Source: Betaproteobacteria bacterium
Lineage (GTDB): Bacteria > Pseudomonadota > Gammaproteobacteria > Burkholderiales > Rhodocyclaceae
Direction of reading: 5' to 3'
NCBI GenBank assembly: GCA_020621405.1
Contig: JAHRYN010000001.1
Coordinates: 124,001-188,000 of the forward strand
Length of the DNA stretch: 64,000 bases
Below the pieces are notes generated by a model that saw only the letters and a list, made by a program, of their open reading frames with translations, made no database searches and had not been told where the DNA came from. Each line of letters starts with the position of its first letter. Positions within the stretch are counted from its first letter, which is position 1. A program made the translations under genes and the position numbers. Below are positions 56,885 through 64,000 of the stretch, piece by piece.

Positions 56885-58510
56885 ATGACATCACGAATCC
56901 TGCGCTGGATCGATCTGAACATACTGGCTCTCGGACGCGAAATGCGCGTCTCCTACCTGCCGCCGCTGATGGTCTACATGGCAGCTGGCATTCAGGGGCT
57001 GACCGGCATCGTCGGCACCTTCTTCGTCAAGGACTACCTCGGGCTGTCGGCGGAATTCCTGGCCGCGCTCGGCTTCTGGGTAGGCATTCCGTGGGCGCTC
57101 AAGATTCCGCTCGGTCATCTGGTCGATCTGCTGTGGCGCTACAAGAGTCTGCTGATCTACCTCGGTGCCGGCATCATCGCCGCCAGCCTGCTCATCATGG
57201 CCGGGCTGATCGCCGAACGCGACGCAATGGCGGCCGTGCTGCCGGTCAATACATGGTTCGTTCTCAGCGCGCTGTTGAGTCCGGTCGGCTATGTGCTGCA
57301 GGATGCGGTAGCCGACGCGATGACGGTCGAGGCGGTGCCGCACGTGGACGACGACGGCTCGCCGGTGCCGGCCGAACAGATCCGGCTGATGCACACGACC
57401 ATGCAGACCCTGGGCCGGGTCGCCATCATCGGCGGCAGCGTGCTGGTGGCGCTGATCAACCTGTACGTGTTCTCCGGCACCGAATCGCTGCCGGAAGCAC
57501 AGAAGGCGCTGATCTACCGCAACGTCTATCTGGCGGCGCTGGCGATTCCCGCGGTGTCGGTCGCCGGCGTGGCCTTCGCCGCGTGGCTCAGGCGTGGCCG
57601 GATCAGAGCCCTGATGGCGCGTGGCACATCGCGGGCCGAGGCCGTCGAACTGCTGCGCGACAGCGACGGCAACACCGAACCCAACTGGTGGATACTCGGC
57701 GGCAGCCTGGTGTTCGTCGTGTTCACGCTGACCATGGGCCTGTCCGACTTCAAATGGGCGCAGGAAGTCATCTTCCTGGGCTCGTTCGCCATCATCGCCT
57801 TCCTGATGGCGAAACTGACACGGGAACTGGAGCCTGCGGCGCGCAGCACGCTGATCGGCACCGCGCTGGTCATCTTCATGTTCCGGGCGACGCCCTCGCC
57901 CGGGCCCGGCGTGTCCTGGTGGACCATAGACGTGCTTGGCTTCGACCAGGCCTTCTTTTCCGTGCTGTCACTGATCGGCAGCGCGCTGACGCTGGCCGGC
58001 ATGTTCATGTTCCGTCGCTTCATGGCCGAGCGTTCGATCCTGTATGTCGTCGGCTTCCTTACCGCGACCAGCTTCGTGCTGTCGATGCCGACGCTGGGCA
58101 TGAGCATGGGCTTGCACGAATGGACGTCGAAGATGACCGGCGGCGTGGTCGATGCGCGCTTCATCGCGCTGGTCGACACCGCACTCGAATCGCCACTGGG
58201 CCAGATTTCGATGATTCCGATGCTGGCCTGGATCGCCAATTCGGCGCCGTCCCACCTGAAAGCGACCTTCTTCGCGGTGATGGCGTCCTTCACCAATCTC
58301 GCGCTGTCGGCCAGCCAGCTGGGTACCAAATACCTGAATCAGATCTACGTTCTGGCGCGTGAGGTGAAGGACCCGGCAACCGGCGCGGTGCTCAGTGCCG
58401 CCCGCTACGACGACCTGACTGCGCTGCTGGTGACCGTCGTCGTCATCGGCATCGCGATGCCGGTCGGCGCCATTCTGATCGCGCGTGCGCTGCATCTGCG
58501 CAGCGCCTGA
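56885..58510 (+). CDS. BT1-type (folate/biopterin transporter family) MFS protein
   Basis: Membrane protein of 541 residues with about twelve helices. The N-terminal section (FVKDYLGLSAEFLAALGFWV, PWALKIPLGHLVDLLWRYKS) and LSPVGYVLQDAVADAMTVEA resemble the BT1 group of the major facilitator superfamily. A long polar stretch (about residues 165-190) and an extended central loop are present. Transport of pteridines is a family guess and could be wrong. It is divergent from the cyclic-nucleotide gene and converges on the M20 hydrolase. Confidence 0.7.
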   Translation: MTSRILRWIDLNILALGREMRVSYLPPLMVYMAAGIQGLTGIVGTFFVKDYLGLSAEFLAALGFWVGIPWALKIPLGHLVDLLWRYKSLLIYLGAGIIAASLLIMAGLIAERDAMAAVLPVNTWFVLSALLSPVGYVLQDAVADAMTVEAVPHVDDDGSPVPAEQIRLMHTTMQTLGRVAIIGGSVLVALINLYVFSGTESLPEAQKALIYRNVYLAALAIPAVSVAGVAFAAWLRRGRIRALMARGTSRAEAVELLRDSDGNTEPNWWILGGSLVFVVFTLTMGLSDFKWAQEVIFLGSFAIIAFLMAKLTRELEPAARSTLIGTALVIFMFRATPSPGPGVSWWTIDVLGFDQAFFSVLSLIGSALTLAGMFMFRRFMAERSILYVVGFLTATSFVLSMPTLGMSMGLHEWTSKMTGGVVDARFIALVDTALESPLGQISMIPMLAWIANSAPSHLKATFFAVMASFTNLALSASQLGTKYLNQIYVLAREVKDPATGAVLSAARYDDLTALLVTVVVIGIAMPVGAILIARALHLRSA

Positions 58511-58522
58511 ACGGTCGGTGGC

Positions 58523-59746
58523 TCAGTCGCGCGCCAGGTAACGCTCGACCAGCCGCGTCCAGTACGCGACGCCAAGCGGGATGATGTCATCGTTGAAGTC
58601 GTAGCGCGGGTTGTGCAGCATGCAGCCGCCACCCTCCTCGTGGCCCGGCTGCAGCGCGGCTCCTGGTCCGCCGCCGTTGCCAAGCCAGACGTAGCAGCCC
58701 GGACGCTGCTCCAGCATGTAGGCGAAATCCTCGGCCCCCATGCTGGGCGGGTAGCTGGTGTGCACCGCGCCCTCGCCCATCAGCTCCCGTCCGACTCCGG
58801 CGCAGAAATCAGCTTCGACCGACGTGTTCACGGTCGGCGGGTAGCCGCGCCGGTAGCTGACCTCTGCCGTGACGTCATGTGCGGCAGCAATGCCGAACGC
58901 GATGCGGCGGATGCCGGCTTCCAGCTGATCGCGCACGTCCGGCGAAAACGCCCGCGCCGTACCGCGCAGCGTCGCCGTCTGCGGGATGACGTTGTAGGCC
59001 TCGCCAGCATTGAACTGGGTGATGCTGACCACGCCGCAGTCCACCGGCGACAGGTTGCGCGACACGATGGACTGCAGCGCCTGCACGATGGCCGCACCGG
59101 CCAGCACCGGGTCGGCGCCCAGATGCGGCATCGCGGCGTGGGCGCCGCGCCCCTCGATGACGATTTCGATTTCGTCGCTGCACGCCATCGCCGGCCCGTC
59201 GTGCACCGCCATCTGTCCGACCGGCAACCCCGGCCAGTTGTGCAGGCCGAATACCGCCTGCATCGGAAAACGCTCGAACAGCCCGTCGGCGATCATCGCC
59301 GGCGCACCGCCGCGCCCCTCCTCGGCCGGCTGGAAGATGAAATACACCGTGCCGTCGAAACCGCGCGTCGCGGCCAGATATTCGGCTGCCGCCAGCAGCA
59401 TCGTGGTGTGGCCGTCATGACCGCAGCCGTGCATGCGGCCGGCGTGCGTCGAACGGTGGGCAAAGGTGTTCTGCTCGGTCATCGGCAGCGCGTCCATGTC
59501 GGCGCGCAGGCCGATGGCCACCGGCCCCGTTCCGGCGCGCAGCATGCCGACCACGCCGGTGCGCCCGATTCCCTCATGCACCTCGAGACCGGCTTCGCGC
59601 AGCGCGCGTGCGACCAGCTCTGCCGTGCGAGCCTCCTCGAACGCCAGTTCCGGATGCGCATGCAGATCGCGCCGCATGCCCGTCCAGCGTTCGGCCGGCC
59701 CGGCCAGCGCCTCGACCAGCGGATGTGTGTCGGACGACGTGCTCAT
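58523..59746 (-). CDS. M20D amidohydrolase (hippurate hydrolase-like)
   Basis: Metal-dependent amidohydrolase of 407 residues. Motifs are RRDLHAHPELAFEE, LRADMDALPMTEQN, GCGHDGHTTMLLAAAEYLA, FQPAEEGRGGAPAMI and GRGAHAAMPHLGADP, typical of HipO and IAA-amino acid hydrolases. The substrate is an N-acylated amino acid, but which one cannot be told. The start at 59746 overlaps the MEKHLA gene stop by four bases; a longer frame upstream is not used. Confidence 0.9.
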   Translation of the reverse strand: MSTSSDTHPLVEALAGPAERWTGMRRDLHAHPELAFEEARTAELVARALREAGLEVHEGIGRTGVVGMLRAGTGPVAIGLRADMDALPMTEQNTFAHRSTHAGRMHGCGHDGHTTMLLAAAEYLAATRGFDGTVYFIFQPAEEGRGGAPAMIADGLFERFPMQAVFGLHNWPGLPVGQMAVHDGPAMACSDEIEIVIEGRGAHAAMPHLGADPVLAGAAIVQALQSIVSRNLSPVDCGVVSITQFNAGEAYNVIPQTATLRGTARAFSPDVRDQLEAGIRRIAFGIAAAHDVTAEVSYRRGYPPTVNTSVEADFCAGVGRELMGEGAVHTSYPPSMGAEDFAYMLEQRPGCYVWLGNGGGPGAALQPGHEEGGGCMLHNPRYDFNDDIIPLGVAYWTRLVERYLARD

Positions 59747-60189
59747 TGCAGTTCCTCGATATCGGAAAACATCGCTGCCTGCCCGCGCAGCACGCCCTGC
59801 GCATCGATCACGTTCCACACCGTGGCGCGGCTGATGCGGAACAGCGTGCCGTCGCGACGCACACGGATGCCGCTGTAGTCAGCGATGAAGCCCTGCCGGG
59901 TGACCAGTTCGAGCAACCGCGTACGCTCGTCGCGCTCCGGTGCACGCGCCGACAGCCGCGACGGCAGCGCGATGAATTCGGCCCAGGCATAGCCGAACAG
60001 CTGCTGGGCGAACACATTGGCGTAATTGAACACCGGGTCGTCCTCGATGCCGTGCGACACCAGCGCGAATGGCGCGTTGTACAGCGTGGTGGCGTCGGAC
60101 GGCAGGCGCTGGCCGGTGACGCGCGCGAAGCTGTCGGCCAGCAGGGCGGAATGTTCGCGCAGGAAGGCGGGATCGGGCATGGCGGTCAT
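59743..60189 (-). CDS. MEKHLA-domain (PAS-like) protein
   Basis: Protein of about 148 residues. The MEKHLA/PAS-type features are ALVSHGIEDDPVFNYANVFA, QQLFGYAWAEFIALPSRLSA and the C-terminal WNVIDAQGVLRGQAAMF. MEKHLA domains occur alone in many bacteria and in plant HD-ZIP III factors, with unknown ligand. The ATG at 60189 is preferred over upstream in-frame starts. It is the first gene of a two-gene operon with the amidohydrolase. Confidence 0.8.
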   Translation of the reverse strand: MTAMPDPAFLREHSALLADSFARVTGQRLPSDATTLYNAPFALVSHGIEDDPVFNYANVFAQQLFGYAWAEFIALPSRLSARAPERDERTRLLELVTRQGFIADYSGIRVRRDGTLFRISRATVWNVIDAQGVLRGQAAMFSDIEELQ

Positions 60190-60384
60190 CGCTCGAATGT
60201 AGCCGCCCAAAGATACCACCCGTCGATGTCCGGACGCTCATTGTCCAGCCATCGACAGGACCACCGCAGGCTCATGGCCATTCCGCGTCGGGCGCGCCGA
60301 TCGGCGACACATGCGATCAAGGCCGGTGGTCACCCGGCGCCACCGACGGGCTGGCGGCAGTCCCGATCACGAAAATCGCGGCAC

Positions 60385-60427
60385 AAACGAAAAGGGCCGG
60401 CCCTCGCACAAAGGCGAAGACCGGCCC
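60385..60427 (-). terminator. Intrinsic terminator of the PEP-CTERM gene
   Basis: On the minus strand GGGCCGGTCTTCGC pairs with GCGAGGGCCGGCCC around a six-base loop (CTTTGT), with two G-T pairs, and is followed by TTTTCGTTT. It begins 15 bases after the PEP-CTERM stop codon. Confidence 0.85.
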
Positions 60428-60441
60428 GTCGGCGATCCGTT

Positions 60442-61071
60442 TCAGCGCCGACGCTGACGCCGTACGACAGCACTCAGACCGGCAAGACCCAGCGCGAACA
60501 TGAGCGCTTCGGTCGGCTCGGGCACGGCGGTGATCTGCGTCACGAAGTAGGCATGACCGTTGTAGCCCTGAGACCAGTCAGCGTAGTACGGCCAGATGGC
60601 CTCGGCCGTGCCGGAAATGCCCGGCCTGGGGTTCCATATCTGCAGCGACTGATTCGTGCCCAGACTGACGGGCGTCGCGCTCGCCGATGCGAAACTCGAT
60701 TCGCTGACCGTCCAGTGGGTCGTGTCGGTGGACAGCGAGGTCGTCCCGTTCGAGAACTGGAATCCACTGCCGGTGATCTGGAAATCGCCGATGAACATCG
60801 CCGGACCGCTGTATACGTTCTGCGCATCGATCAGCAGATACACGCTCTGTCCCGGCGCCAGTGCAACGCCGCTGAAAGACTCGGTCGCGCCCCATCCCGA
60901 CTGCTTGTTCCACACCAGCTCGCCTGCCGATGCAGTGAGATCCGATGACAGATACACCTGCAGATAATCGTCGGCGGTGAAGCTGCCGGACAGCGTTGCG
61001 GCCTGAGCCACTGCACCGCTGCATCCCAGCAAACCGGCCGCCAACCAGCCGATCACATGGTTTTTTTTCAT
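60442..61071 (-). CDS. PEP-CTERM sorting domain protein
   Basis: Exported protein of 209 residues. The signal peptide ends near AQA (residue 24). The C-terminus is VPEPTEALMFALGLAGLSAV followed by VRRQRRR: a PEP motif, a membrane helix and a basic cluster, the signal for exosortase. The mature part is Ser/Thr/Gly-rich and has no cysteine. GGGAG lies seven bases before the ATG. Such proteins are associated with exopolysaccharide and floc formation. No exosortase gene is in this window. The gene has a sigma-54 promoter and its own terminator, so it is monocistronic. Confidence 0.9.
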   Translation of the reverse strand: MKKNHVIGWLAAGLLGCSGAVAQAATLSGSFTADDYLQVYLSSDLTASAGELVWNKQSGWGATESFSGVALAPGQSVYLLIDAQNVYSGPAMFIGDFQITGSGFQFSNGTTSLSTDTTHWTVSESSFASASATPVSLGTNQSLQIWNPRPGISGTAEAIWPYYADWSQGYNGHAYFVTQITAVPEPTEALMFALGLAGLSAVVRRQRRR

Positions 61072-61223
61072 TGCTTTACTCCCTTGTTCGGATTTGCTCA
61101 GTAGCGCGAACCTCATGACCGGACAACACGGCCACGTTGCTTTCGACACATGAGGCAGAGACTGCGGTGTGATCGCTAACGATGTCACATCGGATTGCGC
61201 CCCATATCGTGCCGCCAGCTTTA

Positions 61224-61239
61224 AGCAATCGGTGAGCCA
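61224..61239 (-). promoter_or_regulatory. Sigma-54 (-24/-12) promoter of the PEP-CTERM gene
   Basis: The minus strand reads TGGCTCACCGATTGCT. It matches the consensus TGGCACGN4TTGCW at all defined positions except two, with the invariant GG and GC at correct spacing. Transcription would start near 61213, leaving a leader of about 140 bases. PEP-CTERM genes in relatives such as Zoogloea are known to depend on RpoN and the PrsK/PrsR system. Confidence 0.78.
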
Positions 61240-61257
61240 ACCTTGATGAAAGACATT

Positions 61258-61270
61258 TAATCAATTGATT
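61258..61270 (-). promoter_or_regulatory. IHF-like site upstream of the sigma-54 promoter
   Basis: The minus strand AATCAATTGATTA matches WATCAANNNNTTR exactly, within an AT-rich island of a GC-rich genome. Its centre is about -51 from the predicted start, where IHF bends DNA at sigma-54 promoters. Confidence 0.6.
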
Positions 61271-61299
61271 TAAAACGACTTATTTAATTTTAAAATCGG

Positions 61300-61314
61300 C
61301 GGCACCGCGTGCCG
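61300..61314. promoter_or_regulatory. Inverted repeat, candidate activator site
   Basis: CGGCACCGCGTGCCG is a 6-3-6 perfect inverted repeat centred about -94 from the predicted sigma-54 start, a usual distance for an enhancer-binding protein such as PrsR. Identity of the binder is inference. Confidence 0.35.
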
Positions 61315-61439
61315 AAAGTCGTAGTGTAAAAATTGCCGACGAAAGGCGTTCTTCCGGAACCGGCGCCTGGATACCGACCCTGCGGAGGTAAGGGACATTG
61401 CCCGCACCGTGACGGCTGCTGTCGGCTAACCTGTATCGC

Positions 61440-62288
61440 ATGAGCACCCTCTACGGCGTCGATTTCACCTCTGCCCCGTCACCGCGCAAACCGATCACCG
61501 TCGCGCGCGGACGCGTGGCTGACGACGGTGCAGTACTTCTGGAACGGCTCGAACGCCTGCCGTCCTGGGCGGATTTCGAAGCCTTTCTGACCCGGCCCGG
61601 CCCCTGGCTTGGCGGTTTCGATTTTCCGTTCGGCTTGCCGCGCGAATCGGTGATGGAGCATGGCTGGCCACTCGACTGGGCAGGCATGGTGCGGGCGGTC
61701 GCGCAGCTGTCGCGGGCGGAATTCAAGGCGCTGGCCGATGCCGAGCGTCTGCACCGCCCCGTCGGCAGCAAATACACTCATCGCGTGACCGACCGGCCTG
61801 CCGGTTCACACAGCCCGATGAAATTCGTCAATCCACCGGTCGCCTGGATGTTCCAGGAAGGCGCCCGCCGCCTGCTCGACGCCGGCGTCCATGTGCCCGG
61901 ATTGCACGGCGGCGACGGCACGCGCGTGGCACTGGAAGCCTATCCCGGCTGGCTGGCGCGCAACATCGTGCCGGCGTCGTACAAGAGCGAATCGGCGGCG
62001 GGCCAGACCCGTGCCCGTCTATCCAACCGGATGCTGATCGTCGAGGCGCTGCTGCGTGGCACCCATCCGCTGGGCGTAGCCTTGCGCAGCCCGGACCGGG
62101 CGCTGCAGGATGCGATGATCGAGGATGGCACCGGCGATACACTCGACTGCGTGCTGTGCTTGGTGCAGGCCGCCTGGGCCTGGACGAGACGGGACGCAGG
62201 CTACGGCCTGCCGCTGAACATCGACCCGGTCGAGGGCTGGGTACTTGGCGTACCGCCGGCCGGTATCAAGGACGGCCGCCGACACTGA
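61440..62288 (+). CDS. DUF429-family protein
   Basis: Protein of 282 residues. The DUF429 hallmarks are the N-terminal YGVDFTSAPSPRKP, GGFDFPFGLPRE, ALEAYPGWLAR and the C-terminal EDGTGDTLDCVLCLVQAAWA. The family has an RNase H-like fold with conserved acidic residues, but its activity is not established. No Shine-Dalgarno is visible before the ATG. It converges on the NhaR-type gene with a one-base gap and no terminator. Confidence 0.75.
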   Translation: MSTLYGVDFTSAPSPRKPITVARGRVADDGAVLLERLERLPSWADFEAFLTRPGPWLGGFDFPFGLPRESVMEHGWPLDWAGMVRAVAQLSRAEFKALADAERLHRPVGSKYTHRVTDRPAGSHSPMKFVNPPVAWMFQEGARRLLDAGVHVPGLHGGDGTRVALEAYPGWLARNIVPASYKSESAAGQTRARLSNRMLIVEALLRGTHPLGVALRSPDRALQDAMIEDGTGDTLDCVLCLVQAAWAWTRRDAGYGLPLNIDPVEGWVLGVPPAGIKDGRRH

Positions 62289-62289
62289 T

Positions 62290-63159
62290 TCAGCCGCCGA
62301 GCACCTTCTGCACCAGCGGATGCTGCACGCGCCGCTCTGCCGAAATCGCGAAGAAATGCTCGACCACATCGCCGCAGCGCCCCAGACGCCTGAGCGAGCG
62401 GTGCAGCGTCAGATCGTCGTGTGACCAGTCGGTGGCGGGAAATGCGCCCAGCCCGCTCTCGCCGAAGGTCACCAGCAGGGCACTGTCCTCGAATTCGCCG
62501 ACGACGCGCGGACGCAGACCCTCGCGGTCGAACCAGTCCTCGATGCGCGCCCGCACGGCCGACTGTATGGTCGGCAGCAGTAGCGGCATGTCCGCCAGAC
62601 ACTCCGGAAAAGGCTTTGCCAGGGCATCGACGAGCGCAGCCGGTGCGTACCACGACAGTGCCGCCTCGCCCACCGGATGGCTGTAGACCTTCAGGCTGGG
62701 ATTGACCGGCGCCGGACGGTCGGCCAGCACGACGTCCAGTCGGTGCAATGCCAGATCACCCAGCAGATCGTCGAACTCGCCCTCGAAACACAGCAGGTGC
62801 AGACCCGGCGTACCGGTCACCGGCTGCAGCAGATGACGCACGACCGGCTTGGGCAGGCCGTCCGATATGCCCACCGACAGGCGGACTTCCTGCGCCGAGG
62901 CAGCTTCGCGCACCGCAAGCGGCAACTGCTCGCCGAGCTGGAAGATCTGTTCGGCGTAGCGCACCGCCACAGCACCGGCCGCCGTCAGTTCGACGCTGCG
63001 GCCGGACGGCTTGAACAGCGCGTGCCCCATGGAACGCTCCAGTTCGCGGATCTGCGTGCTGACCGTCTGTACCGCCATGTCGAGGCGCTCCGCAGCACGG
63101 GCGATCCCGCCTTCCTTGGTGGCCACCCAGAAGTAATAGAGGTGCCGGTAATTCAGCAT
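62290..63159 (-). CDS. nhaR: NhaR-type LysR transcriptional activator
   Basis: LysR regulator of 289 residues. The N-terminus NYRHLYYFWVATKEGGIARA and the wing region MAVQTVSTQIRELERSMGHA are close to NhaR, the activator of Na+/H+ antiporter nhaA in E. coli, where it also controls biofilm polysaccharide. No nhaA lies in the window. It is divergent from the HPF-like gene over 107 bases. Confidence 0.83.
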   Translation of the reverse strand: MLNYRHLYYFWVATKEGGIARAAERLDMAVQTVSTQIRELERSMGHALFKPSGRSVELTAAGAVAVRYAEQIFQLGEQLPLAVREAASAQEVRLSVGISDGLPKPVVRHLLQPVTGTPGLHLLCFEGEFDDLLGDLALHRLDVVLADRPAPVNPSLKVYSHPVGEAALSWYAPAALVDALAKPFPECLADMPLLLPTIQSAVRARIEDWFDREGLRPRVVGEFEDSALLVTFGESGLGAFPATDWSHDDLTLHRSLRRLGRCGDVVEHFFAISAERRVQHPLVQKVLGG

Positions 63160-63266
63160 CGCGCCCTTGACTTCGTAAAAACAGAAATAAAACTACCACA
63201 AACATCCATTTTTTAGAATTCCGCACACCGTTAGAGTGAGGCCTCGATCCACTGAGGGAGAGGCCC
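63160..63266. promoter_or_regulatory. AT-rich divergent promoter region of nhaR and the HPF-like gene
   Basis: This 107-base spacer is richer in A and T than its surroundings. A TAGAAT hexamer at 63214-63219 is a possible -10 for the HPF-like gene, without a good -35, which may point to a stress sigma factor. The Shine-Dalgarno GGGAG lies near 63256-63260. Confidence 0.35.
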
Positions 63267-63602
63267 ATGCAAGTCATCGTCGAGTCGCGCCACGCGGAAG
63301 GCGAAGCCATCCGCAGCATGGCCGAGAACAGGCTGCGTTTCGTGCTGCGCCGGCTCGCCTGGCGCATTCCCAGAGCCCGGCTCAGTTTGATGGACACCAA
63401 CGGCCCGCGCGGAGGCGTGGACAAGAAGGTACTGGTTGAACTGCGACTGGACGGATTGCAGCCGGTCGTGGCCAGCGCCACTTCGGCTGACTGGCGCAGC
63501 GCGATGGATACCGCCATCGACCGCGCCGCCCAGGCCTTGCTGCGCACCTGCCGGCGCGCCCGGGAAGCGACTTCGATGCCACGTCCTGATTTTCAGACGT
63601 AA
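63267..63602 (+). CDS. HPF/RaiA-like ribosome-associated protein
   Basis: Basic protein of 111 residues with the beta-alpha-beta pattern of the HPF/YfiA family: MQVIVESRHAEGEAIRSMAE, RLRFVLRRLAWRIPRARLSL, then KVLVELRLDGLQPVVASATS and a C-terminal helix (DWRSAMDTAIDRAAQALLRT). HPF-family proteins bind the 30S subunit and promote hibernation. Homology is plausible rather than certain, and a role in general stress is inferred. The Bax-inhibitor-1 family gene follows after 32 bases. Confidence 0.7.
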   Translation: MQVIVESRHAEGEAIRSMAENRLRFVLRRLAWRIPRARLSLMDTNGPRGGVDKKVLVELRLDGLQPVVASATSADWRSAMDTAIDRAAQALLRTCRRAREATSMPRPDFQT

Positions 63603-63634
63603 GCAATTTCAACATCACAAGGAGGCAATGAACA

Positions 63635-64000
63635 TGGATACCCGCTACACCCGCAGCACCGCGCTTGAACATGTACCGGTCCGCACCGAACTGGCCGACG
63701 CACCACGTCGGGTGCTGCGCAACACCTACATGCTGCTGGGCCTCAATCTCGGCTTCAGCGGCGTCATCGCAGCGCTTGCCGTCACCATGGCGTGGCCGGC
63801 ACCGGGTGTGCTGCTGACGCTGGCCGGCTATTTCGGCCTGCTGTTCGCGGTCACCCGCTTTCGCGACAGCTCGACCGGCGTCCTGCTGACCTTCGCGCTG
63901 ACCGGCTTCATGGGCTACACGCTCGGCCCGCTGCTCGGTTCGGTGCTGAAGCTGCCGGGCGGCAGCCAGATCGTGATGCTGGCACTCGGCGCCACCGGCG
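63635..64000 (+). CDS. Bax inhibitor-1/YccA family membrane protein (5' part)
   Basis: The window ends inside this gene after 122 codons. It starts MDTRYTRSTALEHV at the second of two ATGs (63629 and 63635); AGGAGG at 63621-63626 is eight bases from the second and two from the first. At least three hydrophobic helices are visible (TYMLLGLNLGFSGVIAALAV, PGVLLTLAGYFGLLFAV, TGVLLTFALTGFMGYTLGPL). The pattern is that of the YccA/BI-1 family, whose E. coli member modulates FtsH. The 3' end is missing only because of the window edge. Confidence 0.8.

Larger units (their letters stand above)
61072..61439. other. 368-base regulatory spacer between the PEP-CTERM and DUF429 genes
   Basis: This gap holds no convincing gene. 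From the PEP-CTERM side it contains a 5' leader of about 140 bases, a sigma-54 promoter (61224-61239), an AT-rich island (about 61255-61296) with an IHF-like site, and an inverted repeat (61300-61314). The part nearest the DUF429 gene (61315-61439) shows no recognisable promoter. Confidence 0.7.

Noticed and set aside
1-64000. tRNA, rRNA, CRISPR arrays, insertion sequences, prophage or attachment sites
   Set aside because: None was found on reading; no transposase or integrase motif appears, and no direct repeats with regular spacing.

Overview
The window is a high-GC bacterial chromosome segment. It looks like a betaproteobacterium, probably of the Rhodocyclales (Methyloversatilis/Zoogloea-like), although this is inferred from gene content and not measured. 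The pointers are the Bpt-type aminoacyl-tRNA-protein transferase, proteins resembling DUF2863 and DUF3422, LplT, a PEP-CTERM protein, and type IV pilus minor pilin genes. Genes are densely packed with many 1- or 4-base stop/start overlaps. I see no tRNA, rRNA, insertion sequence, prophage or CRISPR array.

Layout. 94-5468: lysine/diaminopimelate genes dapC, dapD, dapE and the methyltransferase prmB, with the pilus retraction ATPase pilU between dapD and dapE. 5468-8842: a large multi-PAS sensor kinase and its single-domain response regulator. 8871-11759: divergent iron-type ABC permease and ATPase. 11756-15708: aat and bpt (N-degron pathway), pyrD and a MATE exporter. 15817-20090: tonB, UDP-glucuronate 4-epimerase, UDP-glucose dehydrogenase and an M14 carboxypeptidase. 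20182-23010: a DUF2863-like gene and prfC.

23032-36472 is the accessory centrepiece. It is an apparently continuous 12-gene minus-strand operon with two paralogous minor-pilin sets (fimT-pilV-pilW-pilX-pilY1), pilE between them, and a small secreted PilY2-like gene at the end. The two PilY1 tip adhesins share a von Willebrand A site, a C-terminal calcium loop and a C-terminal peptide, but carry different low-complexity insertions. A CRP/Vfr-like palindrome lies in the divergent region upstream.

36689-48778: a DUF3422-like gene, a GNAT, an ECF sigma factor with a cupin partner, terC behind a yybP-ykoY manganese riboswitch and terminator, radA, alr, a LysR gene, lplT, a surface-antigen-like protein, and a DNA glycosylase-rimI-tsaB operon. 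48948-60189: a response regulator with a TPR-like region, two small secreted proteins, an OmpR/EnvZ pair, sapC, a truncated haemoglobin, an AI-2E-type permease, a cyclic-nucleotide-domain protein, a BT1-type transporter, an M20 amidohydrolase and a MEKHLA protein. 60442-64000: a PEP-CTERM protein with a sigma-54 promoter, IHF site and terminator, then a DUF429 gene, nhaR-type LysR, an HPF-like gene and the start of a Bax-inhibitor-1 family gene cut by the window edge.

The most notable signals are the duplicated pilin/PilY1 operon, the sigma-54/IHF architecture of the PEP-CTERM gene, the manganese riboswitch, and an ECF sigma partner with cupins but no visible zinc anti-sigma motif.
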